From: Rahnella inusitata_A
GTDB taxonomy: Bacteria > Pseudomonadota > Gammaproteobacteria > Enterobacterales > Enterobacteriaceae
Assembly: GCF_965118895.1 (NCBI RefSeq)
Contig: NZ_CBCPJJ010000014.1
Location: forward strand, 248,001 to 312,000
DNA: 64,000 nt
Reading direction: 5' to 3'
The notes beneath the pieces are model-generated. The model saw nothing but the letters and a program-made list of their open reading frames with translations, searched no databases and was not told the DNA's origin. A program made the position numbers and the translations under genes. Below are positions 9,433 to 18,078 of this stretch, in pieces; positions within the stretch are counted from its first letter, which is position 1, and each line of letters begins with the position of its first letter.

Positions 9433-11079
9433 TCAGAAACTTTGCCAGTCGGTGTCCTGGGCCATTGTTGCGCCCGCCCGTGGAGCGCTAATCAGTGCGG
9501 GAGCGGGTCTCGCAGATGAACGATATGGCTGAGGATCCTGACTGACGCGAAATTCACCCACCAGCCGTGCAAGGCCGTCCGCCTGTTCCTGCAAGGAGCG
9601 CGACGCGGAAGAGGCTTCTTCTACCAGTGCGGCGTTCTGCTGAGTGACATCATCCATCTGATTGACAGCCTGATGCACCTGCGCGATCCCCTGGCTTTGT
9701 TCGGTGGCTGCGGCGGCAATTTCATTGACCAGATCGGTGACCTGACGGATGGCGTTGCCCATCGAGTTCATATTCTCGCTGACGTCACCCGCCTGATGTG
9801 CGCCTGCTTCAATCAGGCTGTAGGAGAGGTCGATCAGCTCCTTTATCTCGCGCGCGGCGGTAGTCGAACGCTGCGAAAGATTTCTGACTTCTCCTGCCAC
9901 GACGGCAAACCCTTTACCGTGCTCCCCGGCGCGTGCGGCTTCCACGGCGGCGTTTAACGCCAGAATGTTGGTCTGGAAAGCGATACCCTCAATCAGCGTA
10001 ATGATCTCGGTGACTTTACGGGAGCTGCTGCGGATATCGCCCATCGTGCCCAGCATCGTCTCCAGGGATGACGCACTTTTCTCCGACAGCGCATTCATGT
10101 TGCCCGCCAGCTGGCTGGCCTGCCGGGTGTTATCGGCGGTCTGGCGGACGGTCTCGCTCAGTTCGGTCATGCTGGCGGCGGTCTCTTCCAGAGAAGCCGC
10201 CTGCTGTTCGGTCCGCGAGGAGAGATCTTCATTACCGGCGGCGATTTGCGCCGAGGCGCTGCTGACGGACTGAGACGCAGCGTTCACGGAGAGCAGCGCG
10301 CCGGATACCCGTTGCATCAGGCTGTTGAACGCGCGGGCCATGTTGCCGACTTCATCGTGACGGCTGTCATCGGCGCTGACCGTCAGGTCAAGGCGATCAC
10401 TGGCGACGGTCATGATATTCCCGATGGCCAGCAGGCTTTGGCGCACGCGGCGGATGGTCACCAGCGCAAAGAAGCCGAGCAGCATGATAGTCGCCGTCAC
10501 GCCGGTGCCCATTCCCCATAGCGTGGAGGTGAAAATTTTGTGATTGGTTGCACGCAGACTTTCGCTGATGTTGATGTTAACGACCAGCTGTTTCTGATAA
10601 TCCGCAATGAGCTGACGGATGGCCCCGCCAATCCCACCTTCGCCTTCGATCAGCGCCAGGCTGACGTCATCCTGATGCGCCCGTGAAGAGGCCAGGAACG
10701 CCGGGAGTTTTTCCTCCACTTTGCGGATGTTGTCGAAAGCCAGGAGGGTCAGCCTTTCATCTTCATCACTGGAGATATCGTGTTGCCGATAAAAATCCGT
10801 CAGGGTTTTCAGCCCGGCAATTTGCTGCTGGATCTGGGTTTCCACCTCCGGCATTTTACTGTTGTCAGTCTGGCTCTGATGTTTGTAGAGCGTGAGAGAA
10901 AGCGTGTTGCTCTGGTTGATAAGCTTATTGAGGTCTTTTATCGATGAGATCGCGTTGACCTGTACATATTCAAAACGTGCCTGAAACCCTGAAATCAGCA
11001 TGATCGCGACGACGCCCAGTGCAATGAGGGCGGCGGAAAGCAGTGAGAACGTCAGTAAAAGACGCTGTGTGATGTTCAT
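9433..11079 (-). CDS. Methyl-accepting chemotaxis protein with C-terminal docking pentapeptide
   Basis: This 548-residue transmembrane chemoreceptor should pass ligand binding in the periplasm to the CheA/CheW array. An N-terminal membrane segment (about 7-31) is followed by a periplasmic four-helix-type sensor domain (about 32-175), a second membrane segment (about 183-207), a HAMP domain and the long signalling hairpin. The hairpin tip is the near-invariant stretch around IAFQTNILALNAAVEAARAG. The protein ends in DWQSF, a variant of the NWETF-type tether for CheR and CheB, as in high-abundance receptors. I chose the ATG at 11079, preceded by CAGGGGAT, over an upstream in-frame ATG at 11112. 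The sensor domain does not reveal the ligand. Confidence 0.95.
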   Translation of the reverse strand: MNITQRLLLTFSLLSAALIALGVVAIMLISGFQARFEYVQVNAISSIKDLNKLINQSNTLSLTLYKHQSQTDNSKMPEVETQIQQQIAGLKTLTDFYRQHDISSDEDERLTLLAFDNIRKVEEKLPAFLASSRAHQDDVSLALIEGEGGIGGAIRQLIADYQKQLVVNINISESLRATNHKIFTSTLWGMGTGVTATIMLLGFFALVTIRRVRQSLLAIGNIMTVASDRLDLTVSADDSRHDEVGNMARAFNSLMQRVSGALLSVNAASQSVSSASAQIAAGNEDLSSRTEQQAASLEETAASMTELSETVRQTADNTRQASQLAGNMNALSEKSASSLETMLGTMGDIRSSSRKVTEIITLIEGIAFQTNILALNAAVEAARAGEHGKGFAVVAGEVRNLSQRSTTAAREIKELIDLSYSLIEAGAHQAGDVSENMNSMGNAIRQVTDLVNEIAAAATEQSQGIAQVHQAVNQMDDVTQQNAALVEEASSASRSLQEQADGLARLVGEFRVSQDPQPYRSSARPAPALISAPRAGATMAQDTDWQSF

Positions 11080-11702
11080 ATTATCCCCTGATATGTAGTG
11101 TCCATTCTTCATGAAAGCGGCAGGACGTGAATCAAGGTTATCGGCAAAGTCAGGGTAAAGGTTAATTAAACCGATCTAATTCAGTTATTTACGTTAAGTC
11201 AATGTATGTGGTTGTTGTTTTTAAGTGAATTTTTATGCCAATAACTGAATTTTTATGCTTTTTTTTTGACTGTTTGAACTCTAAGTAGCAACAAACCGAG
11301 AGGATCAATTTTTTACGGCTTCTGACCTGAGGAGAACACAATCTTTAGGGTGTGTTTAAAGCGATATTTTTCGTGGATGAGGTGTGATTTCAGAGGCATT
11401 ATTGAAGACATCAAAACACTGATGAACCTTCGCCTGCCGGACGCGCACAACGGCGGGATTGCCAGCACCATTCAGGGGCCCGACGTTCTGGCACTGCTGA
11501 CCGATGCGCTGCCAGGCGGGTAAGGGTTCCTGCTCAATACGGTAATCAGCGTGCCTGCTACAATTCCGATTGTAAAAATCACCGAAATCACTCAGTGTGC
11601 GGCCTGCAGTGCGCCATCCGGCGTGCGTAACCCATTTTCGTAAGGTCGCCTGATGTACACCCGCCATTATCCCCGTACCACTTCGCATGATAAATCAATG
11701 CA
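11080..11702. other. Intergenic region upstream of the chemoreceptor; one possible short coding remnant
   Basis: The left half, about 11100-11340, is AT-rich and should hold the chemoreceptor promoter. A plus-strand frame at 11377-11523 encodes about 48 residues containing NLRLPDAHNGGIASTIQG and has a protein-like composition, but there is no convincing ribosome-binding site and I do not recognise it. It may be the tail of a lost gene. Nothing else is supported. Confidence 0.4.
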
Positions 11703-12908
11703 ATGAAAAGAGTGACGGGGAGACTGACCGGTTTTAGCATCCTGCTGCCTTTGCTGCTGACTTCATGCGGCACGCTGTCCGAGATGCAGGTGAAGGAAAG
11801 TCCGCAGGCGGTGAAGCAGCTTGCCTGCACGCAAAATATCGACGGACTGGTCGATGGCATCGTTTCGCAGTACATCAAAAAGGAAAAGGCCAGCGGACTG
11901 GCGATAGGCATAATCCGCAACGACGGTGCCTCCCGGACGTGGGGCTACGGTTATACCAATGCGGTGAAGGGGCGCAAAATCGACGGGGAAACGTTGTTCG
12001 CGCTGGGTTCGATCAGTAAAGGTGTGACTGGCGAAGTAGTCGCAGGGCTGGTGGATAAAGGGCTGCTGAAATGGGACGATAAACTTTCTGATTTGTTGCC
12101 GAAAAACACCCCGCTGAGTGACGATGCGAAGAACATTACCTTGTTGCAACTGGCGACCCACACCTCGGGTTTACCACGCCAGAACATGAACAAAGACATG
12201 TTGCAGAGCTTCCTCAAGTATCTGTATACCGGCGATAACTTTTATAATGAGCTGGACAGCGATGCGGTGTTGAACGATCTCTCCTCGTTTAAACGTCCGC
12301 AAACGCTGGAGCCTCAGTATTCCAATTTGGGTTACGCGCTGCTCGGTTACATCCTGAAGTTAAAGACCGGCGAAGATATCCAGCAGTTGTCTTATGACTT
12401 TATTTTCAAAACGCTGAAAATGGGCAGCACCAGTTTTCATGGCCCGACGCTGAAAGCCTATCCTTACCGGGCTATCGGCCATGCAGGCGATCAACCGAAG
12501 TTTATCCGCCGTGGCAAAGTGGTACCTGACTGGTATTTCACGAAGAATATGGTCGCTGCGGCTAACTTGTACAGTAACGTAGACGACTTACTGAAATACC
12601 TCCGTGCGCATATTACAGATTCAGAACCAAGCGAGCTTAATTCTGCGATAAGAGTTTCTGAAAAAATTTATTTCCCACGGAATATCGAAGCAGCCAATAT
12701 CGCGTGGGTCACTGACCATAAAAATAACCAGGTGATCACTTATCAGGTTGGCTATATCGGCGGGTACTCAAGTTATATTGGTTTCGATAAAAAGCATAAA
12801 AACGCGGTAGTTGTCTTACAGAACTCCTTCAACTGGAGCAATTATATCGGCCATGATTTGCTGCTGAAGATGGCGATGGCGGACGATTTTGGCGGAACCT
12901 GTCACTAA
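11703..12908 (+). CDS. Serine beta-lactamase-like / class C penicillin-binding lipoprotein
   Basis: This 401-residue protein has the serine hydrolase fold of AmpC-type beta-lactamases, D-Ala carboxypeptidases and esterases. A lipoprotein signal ends in the lipobox LLTSC, with Cys at residue 22, so it is probably anchored in a membrane facing the periplasm. The catalytic SxxK is SISK near residue 109, the second motif YxN is YSN near residue 210, and HTSGLP follows the usual family pattern. The third motif (KTG/HxG) is replaced by GYIGGYSSY near residue 350, the form seen in esterase-like members. It lacks AmpC hallmarks and should not be called a resistance gene. The ATG has only a weak ribosome-binding site. 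The substrate is unknown. Confidence 0.85.
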   Translation: MKRVTGRLTGFSILLPLLLTSCGTLSEMQVKESPQAVKQLACTQNIDGLVDGIVSQYIKKEKASGLAIGIIRNDGASRTWGYGYTNAVKGRKIDGETLFALGSISKGVTGEVVAGLVDKGLLKWDDKLSDLLPKNTPLSDDAKNITLLQLATHTSGLPRQNMNKDMLQSFLKYLYTGDNFYNELDSDAVLNDLSSFKRPQTLEPQYSNLGYALLGYILKLKTGEDIQQLSYDFIFKTLKMGSTSFHGPTLKAYPYRAIGHAGDQPKFIRRGKVVPDWYFTKNMVAAANLYSNVDDLLKYLRAHITDSEPSELNSAIRVSEKIYFPRNIEAANIAWVTDHKNNQVITYQVGYIGGYSSYIGFDKKHKNAVVVLQNSFNWSNYIGHDLLLKMAMADDFGGTCH

Positions 12909-12994
12909 ACTCCGGCTGTTTGCTGTGAAAAATCCTAATTACTCATTCGTGGCTGAAATGAATTGTGTGTTTTTATGCTTATTTTTTATTAATG

Positions 12995-13010
12995 TGTGAA
13001 GTTTTACACA
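12995..13010. promoter_or_regulatory. CRP-like site upstream of the FKBP-like gene
   Basis: TGTGA-AGTTTT-ACACA matches the CRP consensus TGTGA-N6-TCACA at nine of ten positions and lies about 175 bases before the FKBP-like start. Binding is inferred from sequence only. Confidence 0.35.
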
Positions 13011-13184
13011 ATAAGAATTTCTTTATCTGAGTGTCTTTGTAAAATGTCTCCTACTTTCTTTATGCGAGGAACCTCCACGACATACCCGCTGTTACAATGT
13101 CCAGATCCCATCGCTTTTAGCGCTATATTTCCTGATGAATAACACTCAAAGAAAACTATGTAATTCTTATCCGAAGGTACTTTT

Positions 13185-14231
13185 ATGTCTTTTATTCCTG
13201 TGAAAAAAGTGGCATGTGTCTTAGGCCTCCTGATGATGTCCAGCTATACCTTTACGGCTCGTGCCGCTGACGCGACTCCTGTTGTGACGGCCAATGCTGC
13301 TGAGGTCGCCCCTGCCGCGCCAGCGCCGGTCACATCCGACGCGGCCACGCCTGAACCGGTCGCACCTGAAAATTCCGTCGTTGCCACCCCCGACTCGGCA
13401 ACATCCGATAAAGCCGCTGTTGCTGCCCCTGAACCGGTGACACCCGATAATGCCGCTGTTGCCACCTCTGAAACGATGACACCAGATAAAGCCGTCGTTG
13501 CCACACCTGAACCGGTCGCGCCTGAAAAATCCGCCGAAGCCGCCACATTGCCGGTGGCTCATGCCACGTCAGAACCTGCTGCTGCAGAACCGGCGAAAGT
13601 CGCGCTGAGCCTGAACAGTGAGGAGCAAAAACGCGCTTACGCCAGCGGTATTGCTCTGGCACAGTACATTGAAGAACAGATTGCCCAGCAGAAAGCGCTG
13701 CACATCACGCTCGATAAAAACATCCTGCTGGCGGGTATTACCGATGCCTTTAATCATCAGGAAAAGATGAGTGTTCAGGATGTGCAGGCCACGCTGATGG
13801 CGTTTGATGAACAGGTGAAAATCCTGAAGCAGGCGGCGGAAGTGAAAAAGCAGGAGGCAGATAAAGCCTTTATTAATGAGTTCACCAAGCGCCCGGATGT
13901 GAAAAAGACCTCCAAGGGCTTGTACTATCTGATCGAAGAGAAAGGTGAGGGCGCAGCCATTAAAGACACCAATCAGGTGGAAGTGTCTTACATAGGTGAA
14001 CTGATTGACGGCACCGTGGTAGATGGCCCGCAGATCGAAAATTCAAATCAAATATTCCGCGTCGCAAACATGCCACCGGTTTTGCGCGACAGTGTGAAGC
14101 TGATTCGCAAGGGCGGCAGAATCAAGCTTGTCATCCCGCCAGCTGTTCTGGAAAGCAATAATGCGGAAGCGAAAAAAAATAGCGGGGTGATGATTTACAC
14201 CATCTCCGTGGTGAATGTGAAAAATCCGTAG
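13185..14231 (+). CDS. Secreted FKBP-type protein with Ala/Pro/Thr-rich linker and degenerate catalytic pocket
   Basis: A 348-residue protein with a signal peptide (about 1-27, cleaved after ARA), so it is periplasmic or secreted. Residues about 30-140 form a low-complexity linker of roughly 16-residue repeats on the pattern 'VATPEPVAPEKS'. Residues about 142-235 match the helical FKBP dimerisation domain of FkpA/FklB (ending ADKAFINEFTKRPDVKKTSKGLYY). Residues about 238-348 match the FKBP domain (VEVSYIGELIDGTVVDG). The aromatic pocket is badly eroded: the usual YDRGQP, VIPGW and L-AYG elements are replaced or missing. This points to a chaperone or lost prolyl isomerase activity. AAGG precedes the ATG at good spacing. 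It is a single gene ending in a hairpin. Confidence 0.85.
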   Translation: MSFIPVKKVACVLGLLMMSSYTFTARAADATPVVTANAAEVAPAAPAPVTSDAATPEPVAPENSVVATPDSATSDKAAVAAPEPVTPDNAAVATSETMTPDKAVVATPEPVAPEKSAEAATLPVAHATSEPAAAEPAKVALSLNSEEQKRAYASGIALAQYIEEQIAQQKALHITLDKNILLAGITDAFNHQEKMSVQDVQATLMAFDEQVKILKQAAEVKKQEADKAFINEFTKRPDVKKTSKGLYYLIEEKGEGAAIKDTNQVEVSYIGELIDGTVVDGPQIENSNQIFRVANMPPVLRDSVKLIRKGGRIKLVIPPAVLESNNAEAKKNSGVMIYTISVVNVKNP

Positions 14232-14244
14232 TGATGCCTCTTAT

Positions 14245-14264
14245 ACTCCCCTTTGTGGGGGAGT
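14245..14264 (+). terminator. Hairpin after the FKBP-like gene
   Basis: ACTCCCC pairs with GGGGAGT around a short loop, followed by a weak T-rich tract. It lies 14 bases after the stop codon. Confidence 0.6.
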
Positions 14265-14329
14265 CTGTCTTTCACTGATATGTAAGCTTCCTCAAGTGTT
14301 CGCTATTACAGAAAGGGGGGACAAGTAAC

Positions 14330-16030
14330 TTACTGATGCACTGAAATATAGCGTTCGAATTTAGCCGGTTTTAAACGGGTGAGATCGACCAGCACCAGTC
14401 CGTCGATACAGTTGTTAAATGCCGGGTCGCTGCCGAAATCAATAAACTGCACGCCGCCGGTTTCGCAAAGTTCTGAATACTGTTTATACAGCGCCGGAAT
14501 GCTGCTCCCCAGATTGGCCAGCAGACGTTTCAGACGCTGTAAATCTTCCTGATAATCGTCACCGCAAAACTGCGCTAACACGTCCGGCAATGAAGCCGGA
14601 TAGGGGCGGCGGGAAGTCGCCAGCGGCAGAGCAGGGGCGAAATACAGACGATAAAACGCCACCAGTAAATCACGCGCGGGCAGCGGCAGTCCGCCGGAAA
14701 TCGACACCGGGCCGAACAGATAGCGCGTTTGCGGATACTTCGCCAGATACGCGCCGATGCCTAGCCACAGATAATCCAGCCCACGTTTTCCCCAGTACGC
14801 AGGCTGAATAAAGCTGCGTCCGAGCTCAATTCCCTGCGCGAGAATCGGATCCATCTGATGCCCGTACTGGAACAGGCTCTGGCTGTAAATACCGTTCAGC
14901 CCTTTGCTGGCGACCTGATCGGCGGTCGGAATAAACCGGTACGCGCCGACAATTTCCAGCGCCTGCGGATCCCACAACACCAGATGGAAATAATCGTCAT
15001 CGTAGCCGTCGAGATCCCGACGTCGACCGCTGCCTTCGCCCACGGCGCGGAACGCAATTTCGCGCAGTCGCCCAAGTTCACGCAGGATCGGCACCGTGTC
15101 TTCGCCGTGGCGGCGATAAAGGTAAATCATCTTCCCGTCCGGCGTTTTGCCCAGCACTTCGCTGGCTTCCAGCGCATGTTTCAGGACGGCGCGGTCTTCG
15201 GCGCGGGCAATCGACGATTCAGTATGGAACAGACCCGGTTTGCCACCGCCGAGACGATAAACGTGTTTACGAAAACGTGCCGCCAGATCGCCCGCCAGCA
15301 TTTGTCCGTCGTGCCAGCTGGAATAAGGGATGCGCGCCCCGATTTTTAGCGTCAGGCTGTTGCCGCGCTGGCCGAACATCTCATGCACCAGCAGCAGCGT
15401 GCTGAGCGGTCGGTAAATCATCGACGTCAGATAAAACAACGCGCTGTTGCTGCCGCTGATATGTACCGGCACCACCGGCGCACGGGCTTTGGCCGCGAGG
15501 CGGATAAAACCGGTGTGCCACTTACCGTCGCGCACCCCTTTCGAGCTCATACGCGAGACCTCACCCGCCGGAAACACAATCAGCACGCCCTGATTCTCCA
15601 GATGCTCCTGCATCTGCGCCACCTGATTACGCCGCGTGCGGTTGCCCATATTATCCACCGGGATCATCAGGCTGCCGAGCGACGAAACCAGCGACAGCAG
15701 CTGGTTCGCCACCACCTTGACATCCGGGCGCACTGAAGCCACCGCGTGCAGCAGCGCCAGACCGTCCAGCGTACCGATCGGATGGTTGGCGACAATTACC
15801 ACCGGACCATAGCTCGGAATTTGCTCGCGGTCGCGCTCGGTCAGTTCGCAGCGAATGTTGAACTGCTCGAGTACCTGCTCGACCATATCGATGCCTTTGA
15901 GATGGTGATATTGGTCGGCAAAGCGATGAAATTCTTTCTCGCGGAACAGGTTTTTTAACAGACGGCGTTGCCAGGAAGGGGTTTTATGCTGCGGGTCGAG
16001 ATCCTGAAACAGGGTATCCATGCTGAACAT
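14330..16030 (-). CDS. olsF: Bifunctional ornithine lipid synthase, OlsF-like acyltransferase fusion
   Basis: OlsF-type enzymes acylate the alpha-amino group of ornithine and then O-acylate the resulting hydroxy-fatty acid, making phosphorus-free ornithine lipids in the inner membrane. This 566-residue protein has the two-domain layout. An N-terminal PlsC-like acyltransferase (about 60-270) carries NHPIGTLDG and the FPAGEVSR motif. A C-terminal OlsB/GNAT-like hemolysin-fold domain (about 290-550) contains ELGRSFIQPAYWGKRGLDYLW. The ATG at 16030 is preceded by CCGGAGG at seven bases, so the longer frame from 16075 is rejected. The gene is divergent from an IprA-like regulator. The function is inferred from domain order and family; a general lysophospholipid acyltransferase is the alternative. 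Confidence 0.82.
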   Translation of the reverse strand: MFSMDTLFQDLDPQHKTPSWQRRLLKNLFREKEFHRFADQYHHLKGIDMVEQVLEQFNIRCELTERDREQIPSYGPVVIVANHPIGTLDGLALLHAVASVRPDVKVVANQLLSLVSSLGSLMIPVDNMGNRTRRNQVAQMQEHLENQGVLIVFPAGEVSRMSSKGVRDGKWHTGFIRLAAKARAPVVPVHISGSNSALFYLTSMIYRPLSTLLLVHEMFGQRGNSLTLKIGARIPYSSWHDGQMLAGDLAARFRKHVYRLGGGKPGLFHTESSIARAEDRAVLKHALEASEVLGKTPDGKMIYLYRRHGEDTVPILRELGRLREIAFRAVGEGSGRRRDLDGYDDDYFHLVLWDPQALEIVGAYRFIPTADQVASKGLNGIYSQSLFQYGHQMDPILAQGIELGRSFIQPAYWGKRGLDYLWLGIGAYLAKYPQTRYLFGPVSISGGLPLPARDLLVAFYRLYFAPALPLATSRRPYPASLPDVLAQFCGDDYQEDLQRLKRLLANLGSSIPALYKQYSELCETGGVQFIDFGSDPAFNNCIDGLVLVDLTRLKPAKFERYISVHQ

Positions 16031-16216
16031 AGGATGTCCTCCGGTTGAATTAACCTGACCATAGTCATGGTGCATGACAGCGATGTGTCAGAAAAATGAC
16101 CAAATGACGAACCTTGCCTGTGCAGCGTTATTTTCACCAGGGTGGTTTGCTTCCTATTTCGTCTTACAGAGCTATAGTCTATGTATTACTTATTGTTTCA
16201 GGGAACACACATTGAA

Positions 16217-16873
16217 ATGAACCCCCACTCAGACACTCAAAAGCATCGTCCGATGCTCAAACCAATAGAAGAAATTAAGAAGCTCTTCCAGGTCTTCCAG
16301 ACGGAATCTTCGCCAGTTGAAGCCGGGAGCGTGGACAGGGTTTTTAGCTTCCAGAAGGAAGGGGGGGAGATGCAGGTTATTCTGGTCACAGAAGGCAGCA
16401 TTACTGTCTACCGTAAAACCGATAAATTGCGATTTGCAAAGGCCGCAGCGCCCAGCATTTTTGGTATGCAGGGATCGCCTTTCCGTTACGATCTTTATGA
16501 ATTCAAATATGACAAAACGGCCAAACTTGAATCGTTGCCGCTGTCACGTGCGATCGCGCTCATCACAGAACACCATCTGTTGCAGGAAATGTTGACTTAT
16601 CAGATTTATTTCAATGACCATCAGGCCTATCGGGATAATTCATTGATAGGTAAGTCTGCCTATGAAATGATCTGCTCTTTACTCCTGGAATTACAAGAAC
16701 TTCCTAAAGAAGAAAGAAACACCCAGAGTGTTTATAATTATATCTATGAGCACACACATCTTGCCCGCAGCGGAGTGATGAAAATTTTATCAGATTTACG
16801 CAAGGGTGAATATATTATTATCGAACGGGGAAAGTTAATAGATATCATTAAGCCTTTCCCGAAAGAATATTGA
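16217..16873 (+). CDS. iprA: IprA/YaiV-family winged-helix regulator
   Basis: A protein of about 218 residues with the fold of CRP/FNR-like regulators. It has an N-terminal cupin-like sensor half (about 20-110) and a C-terminal winged helix (about 150-212) containing YIYEHTHLARSGVMKILSDL and RKGEYIIIERGKLI. This end matches E. coli YaiV/IprA, a protein linked to hydrogen peroxide resistance. No FNR-type cysteine cluster is visible. The start is uncertain: an upstream in-frame ATG lies at 16181 and neither has a strong ribosome-binding site. It is divergent from the olsF-like gene, and its stop lies three bases from the convergent 366-residue gene's stop. Confidence 0.75.
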   Translation: MNPHSDTQKHRPMLKPIEEIKKLFQVFQTESSPVEAGSVDRVFSFQKEGGEMQVILVTEGSITVYRKTDKLRFAKAAAPSIFGMQGSPFRYDLYEFKYDKTAKLESLPLSRAIALITEHHLLQEMLTYQIYFNDHQAYRDNSLIGKSAYEMICSLLLELQELPKEERNTQSVYNYIYEHTHLARSGVMKILSDLRKGEYIIIERGKLIDIIKPFPKEY

Positions 16874-16875
16874 TT

Positions 16876-17976
16876 TTAGTAAATACAGGCAACCCCTTCT
16901 TTTACAGTTTCGTTGTTGCTGGAAATATGGCCATCACTAAGATACGCATAGTAGGCGTAAGCATTGCTACCAAACTGATTCCTGGACCAAAATACAACGC
17001 CGGCAATATCATTTTTTTCCTGAGAGACGTCTCCCCACTCTTGCCATAATGCATCCGCGGGGATTTGCCGTGTATTTGTTGCGGTCGATAAATTAGACTT
17101 ATCAGGTAAGTTATAACCTTGATCTTCGCACCATGCATAGGCATCATCCCAGTTTTTTGTTGTGGAACTAAAAACATAAAATAAATCTGGGTTAAATGTA
17201 ATATGGGTCTCAACGTCATTGTTATTTTTAGCCGTTATAGATACCTCACCTTTCTCAATGAACGTCACTAAACCCTCTGGTGATACGCTGGCAATATTAT
17301 CATTGCTGCTGCTCCAATGGACATCTGTGGGAAGGTTATCGGTTTCCAGCTGAACTTTAGCGCCATTCCATCCGGTGCGAAGGATCAGATCAGCTGACAC
17401 GGTTTTACTTTGCGTTGTGTCAGGGGCAACAATATAGTCAGTAATGCTAATTGAATGCGTAATTACCGGCCCTTCGATAATATTATCGGTATCTGAATTG
17501 ATACTGATATCGGGTACGGTCATTGCATCACCCATTTGCGGAATACCCGTAACCGTCTGAGGTTGTAGGGATACGCCTATATTACAGCCGTAATCGGCAG
17601 ATGAGATGGTATAGCTGTTAACTTGTGTCGCTAATACGCGCGTGCCTTTTGTTGGATGGTTACAGGTCCAGACGATGGAAGCTAAAGTGTTGTCCGCATC
17701 CCCTTCATTATCCTGTAATTGCCACGCTAATGTGACGACGTCGCCCTGGTCGAGCTGTTCGCTGTCACTGTGTTCGCTGATTTTAGTGAAATCAACTTTC
17801 CCCTTATTTCCTTTTGCATTTTGAATCACAGGTGCTGTGCCTTTGAGAGTGCCGGCAGAGGGGGTCGATAAATAGCCGCTGTCCGTCTCTCCCTGATCTG
17901 CATGGCAAAGCGGATTAAGAGAAATAAAAATCAATAAAGACAATGCTGAGCGCTTGAATAATTTTAGTATCATCAT
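16876..17976 (-). CDS. Secreted adhesin-like protein: SinI/ZirU-like module + Ig-like (BID_2) + invasin-type lectin domain
   Basis: Third gene of the inverse-autotransporter operon, 366 residues with a signal peptide (about 1-26, CHA). Residues about 40-190 match the first part of the neighbouring 290-residue protein: GTAPVI, D(A/N)EGDADNT, a 'TISSADYGCNIG' segment and 'GIPQMGDAMTVPDIS...' against 'GTPAVGQKIMIEDVS...'. Residues about 195-265 are a bacterial Ig-like group 2 domain (WSSSNDNIASVSPEGLVTF). Residues about 270-366 resemble the C-type-lectin-like tip of invasins and intimins, with KNWDDAYAWCEDQGYNLP, LWQEWGD and a final VACIY that places two cysteines for the usual disulphide. There is no anchor or barrel, so it presumably depends on the barrel protein for export or display. 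The layout is seen in the sequence; the role is inference. Confidence 0.8.
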   Translation of the reverse strand: MMILKLFKRSALSLLIFISLNPLCHADQGETDSGYLSTPSAGTLKGTAPVIQNAKGNKGKVDFTKISEHSDSEQLDQGDVVTLAWQLQDNEGDADNTLASIVWTCNHPTKGTRVLATQVNSYTISSADYGCNIGVSLQPQTVTGIPQMGDAMTVPDISINSDTDNIIEGPVITHSISITDYIVAPDTTQSKTVSADLILRTGWNGAKVQLETDNLPTDVHWSSSNDNIASVSPEGLVTFIEKGEVSITAKNNNDVETHITFNPDLFYVFSSTTKNWDDAYAWCEDQGYNLPDKSNLSTATNTRQIPADALWQEWGDVSQEKNDIAGVVFWSRNQFGSNAYAYYAYLSDGHISSNNETVKEGVACIY

Positions 17977-18078
17977 TTCATCCTGTTAATAACAGAGGAT
18001 GTAAAAGCTGGGCACCGAAGTGCCCAACTTTTGAGTTATTAATGACTGAGAAAAACAGGCTGTTTTCTTCAGCGGATT

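Noticed and set aside
11356..11688. Minus-strand frame with VHQATLRKWV, resembling the start of an IS3 OrfA
   Set aside because: The match is about ten residues and the rest has no family pattern, so it is too weak to call an IS remnant.
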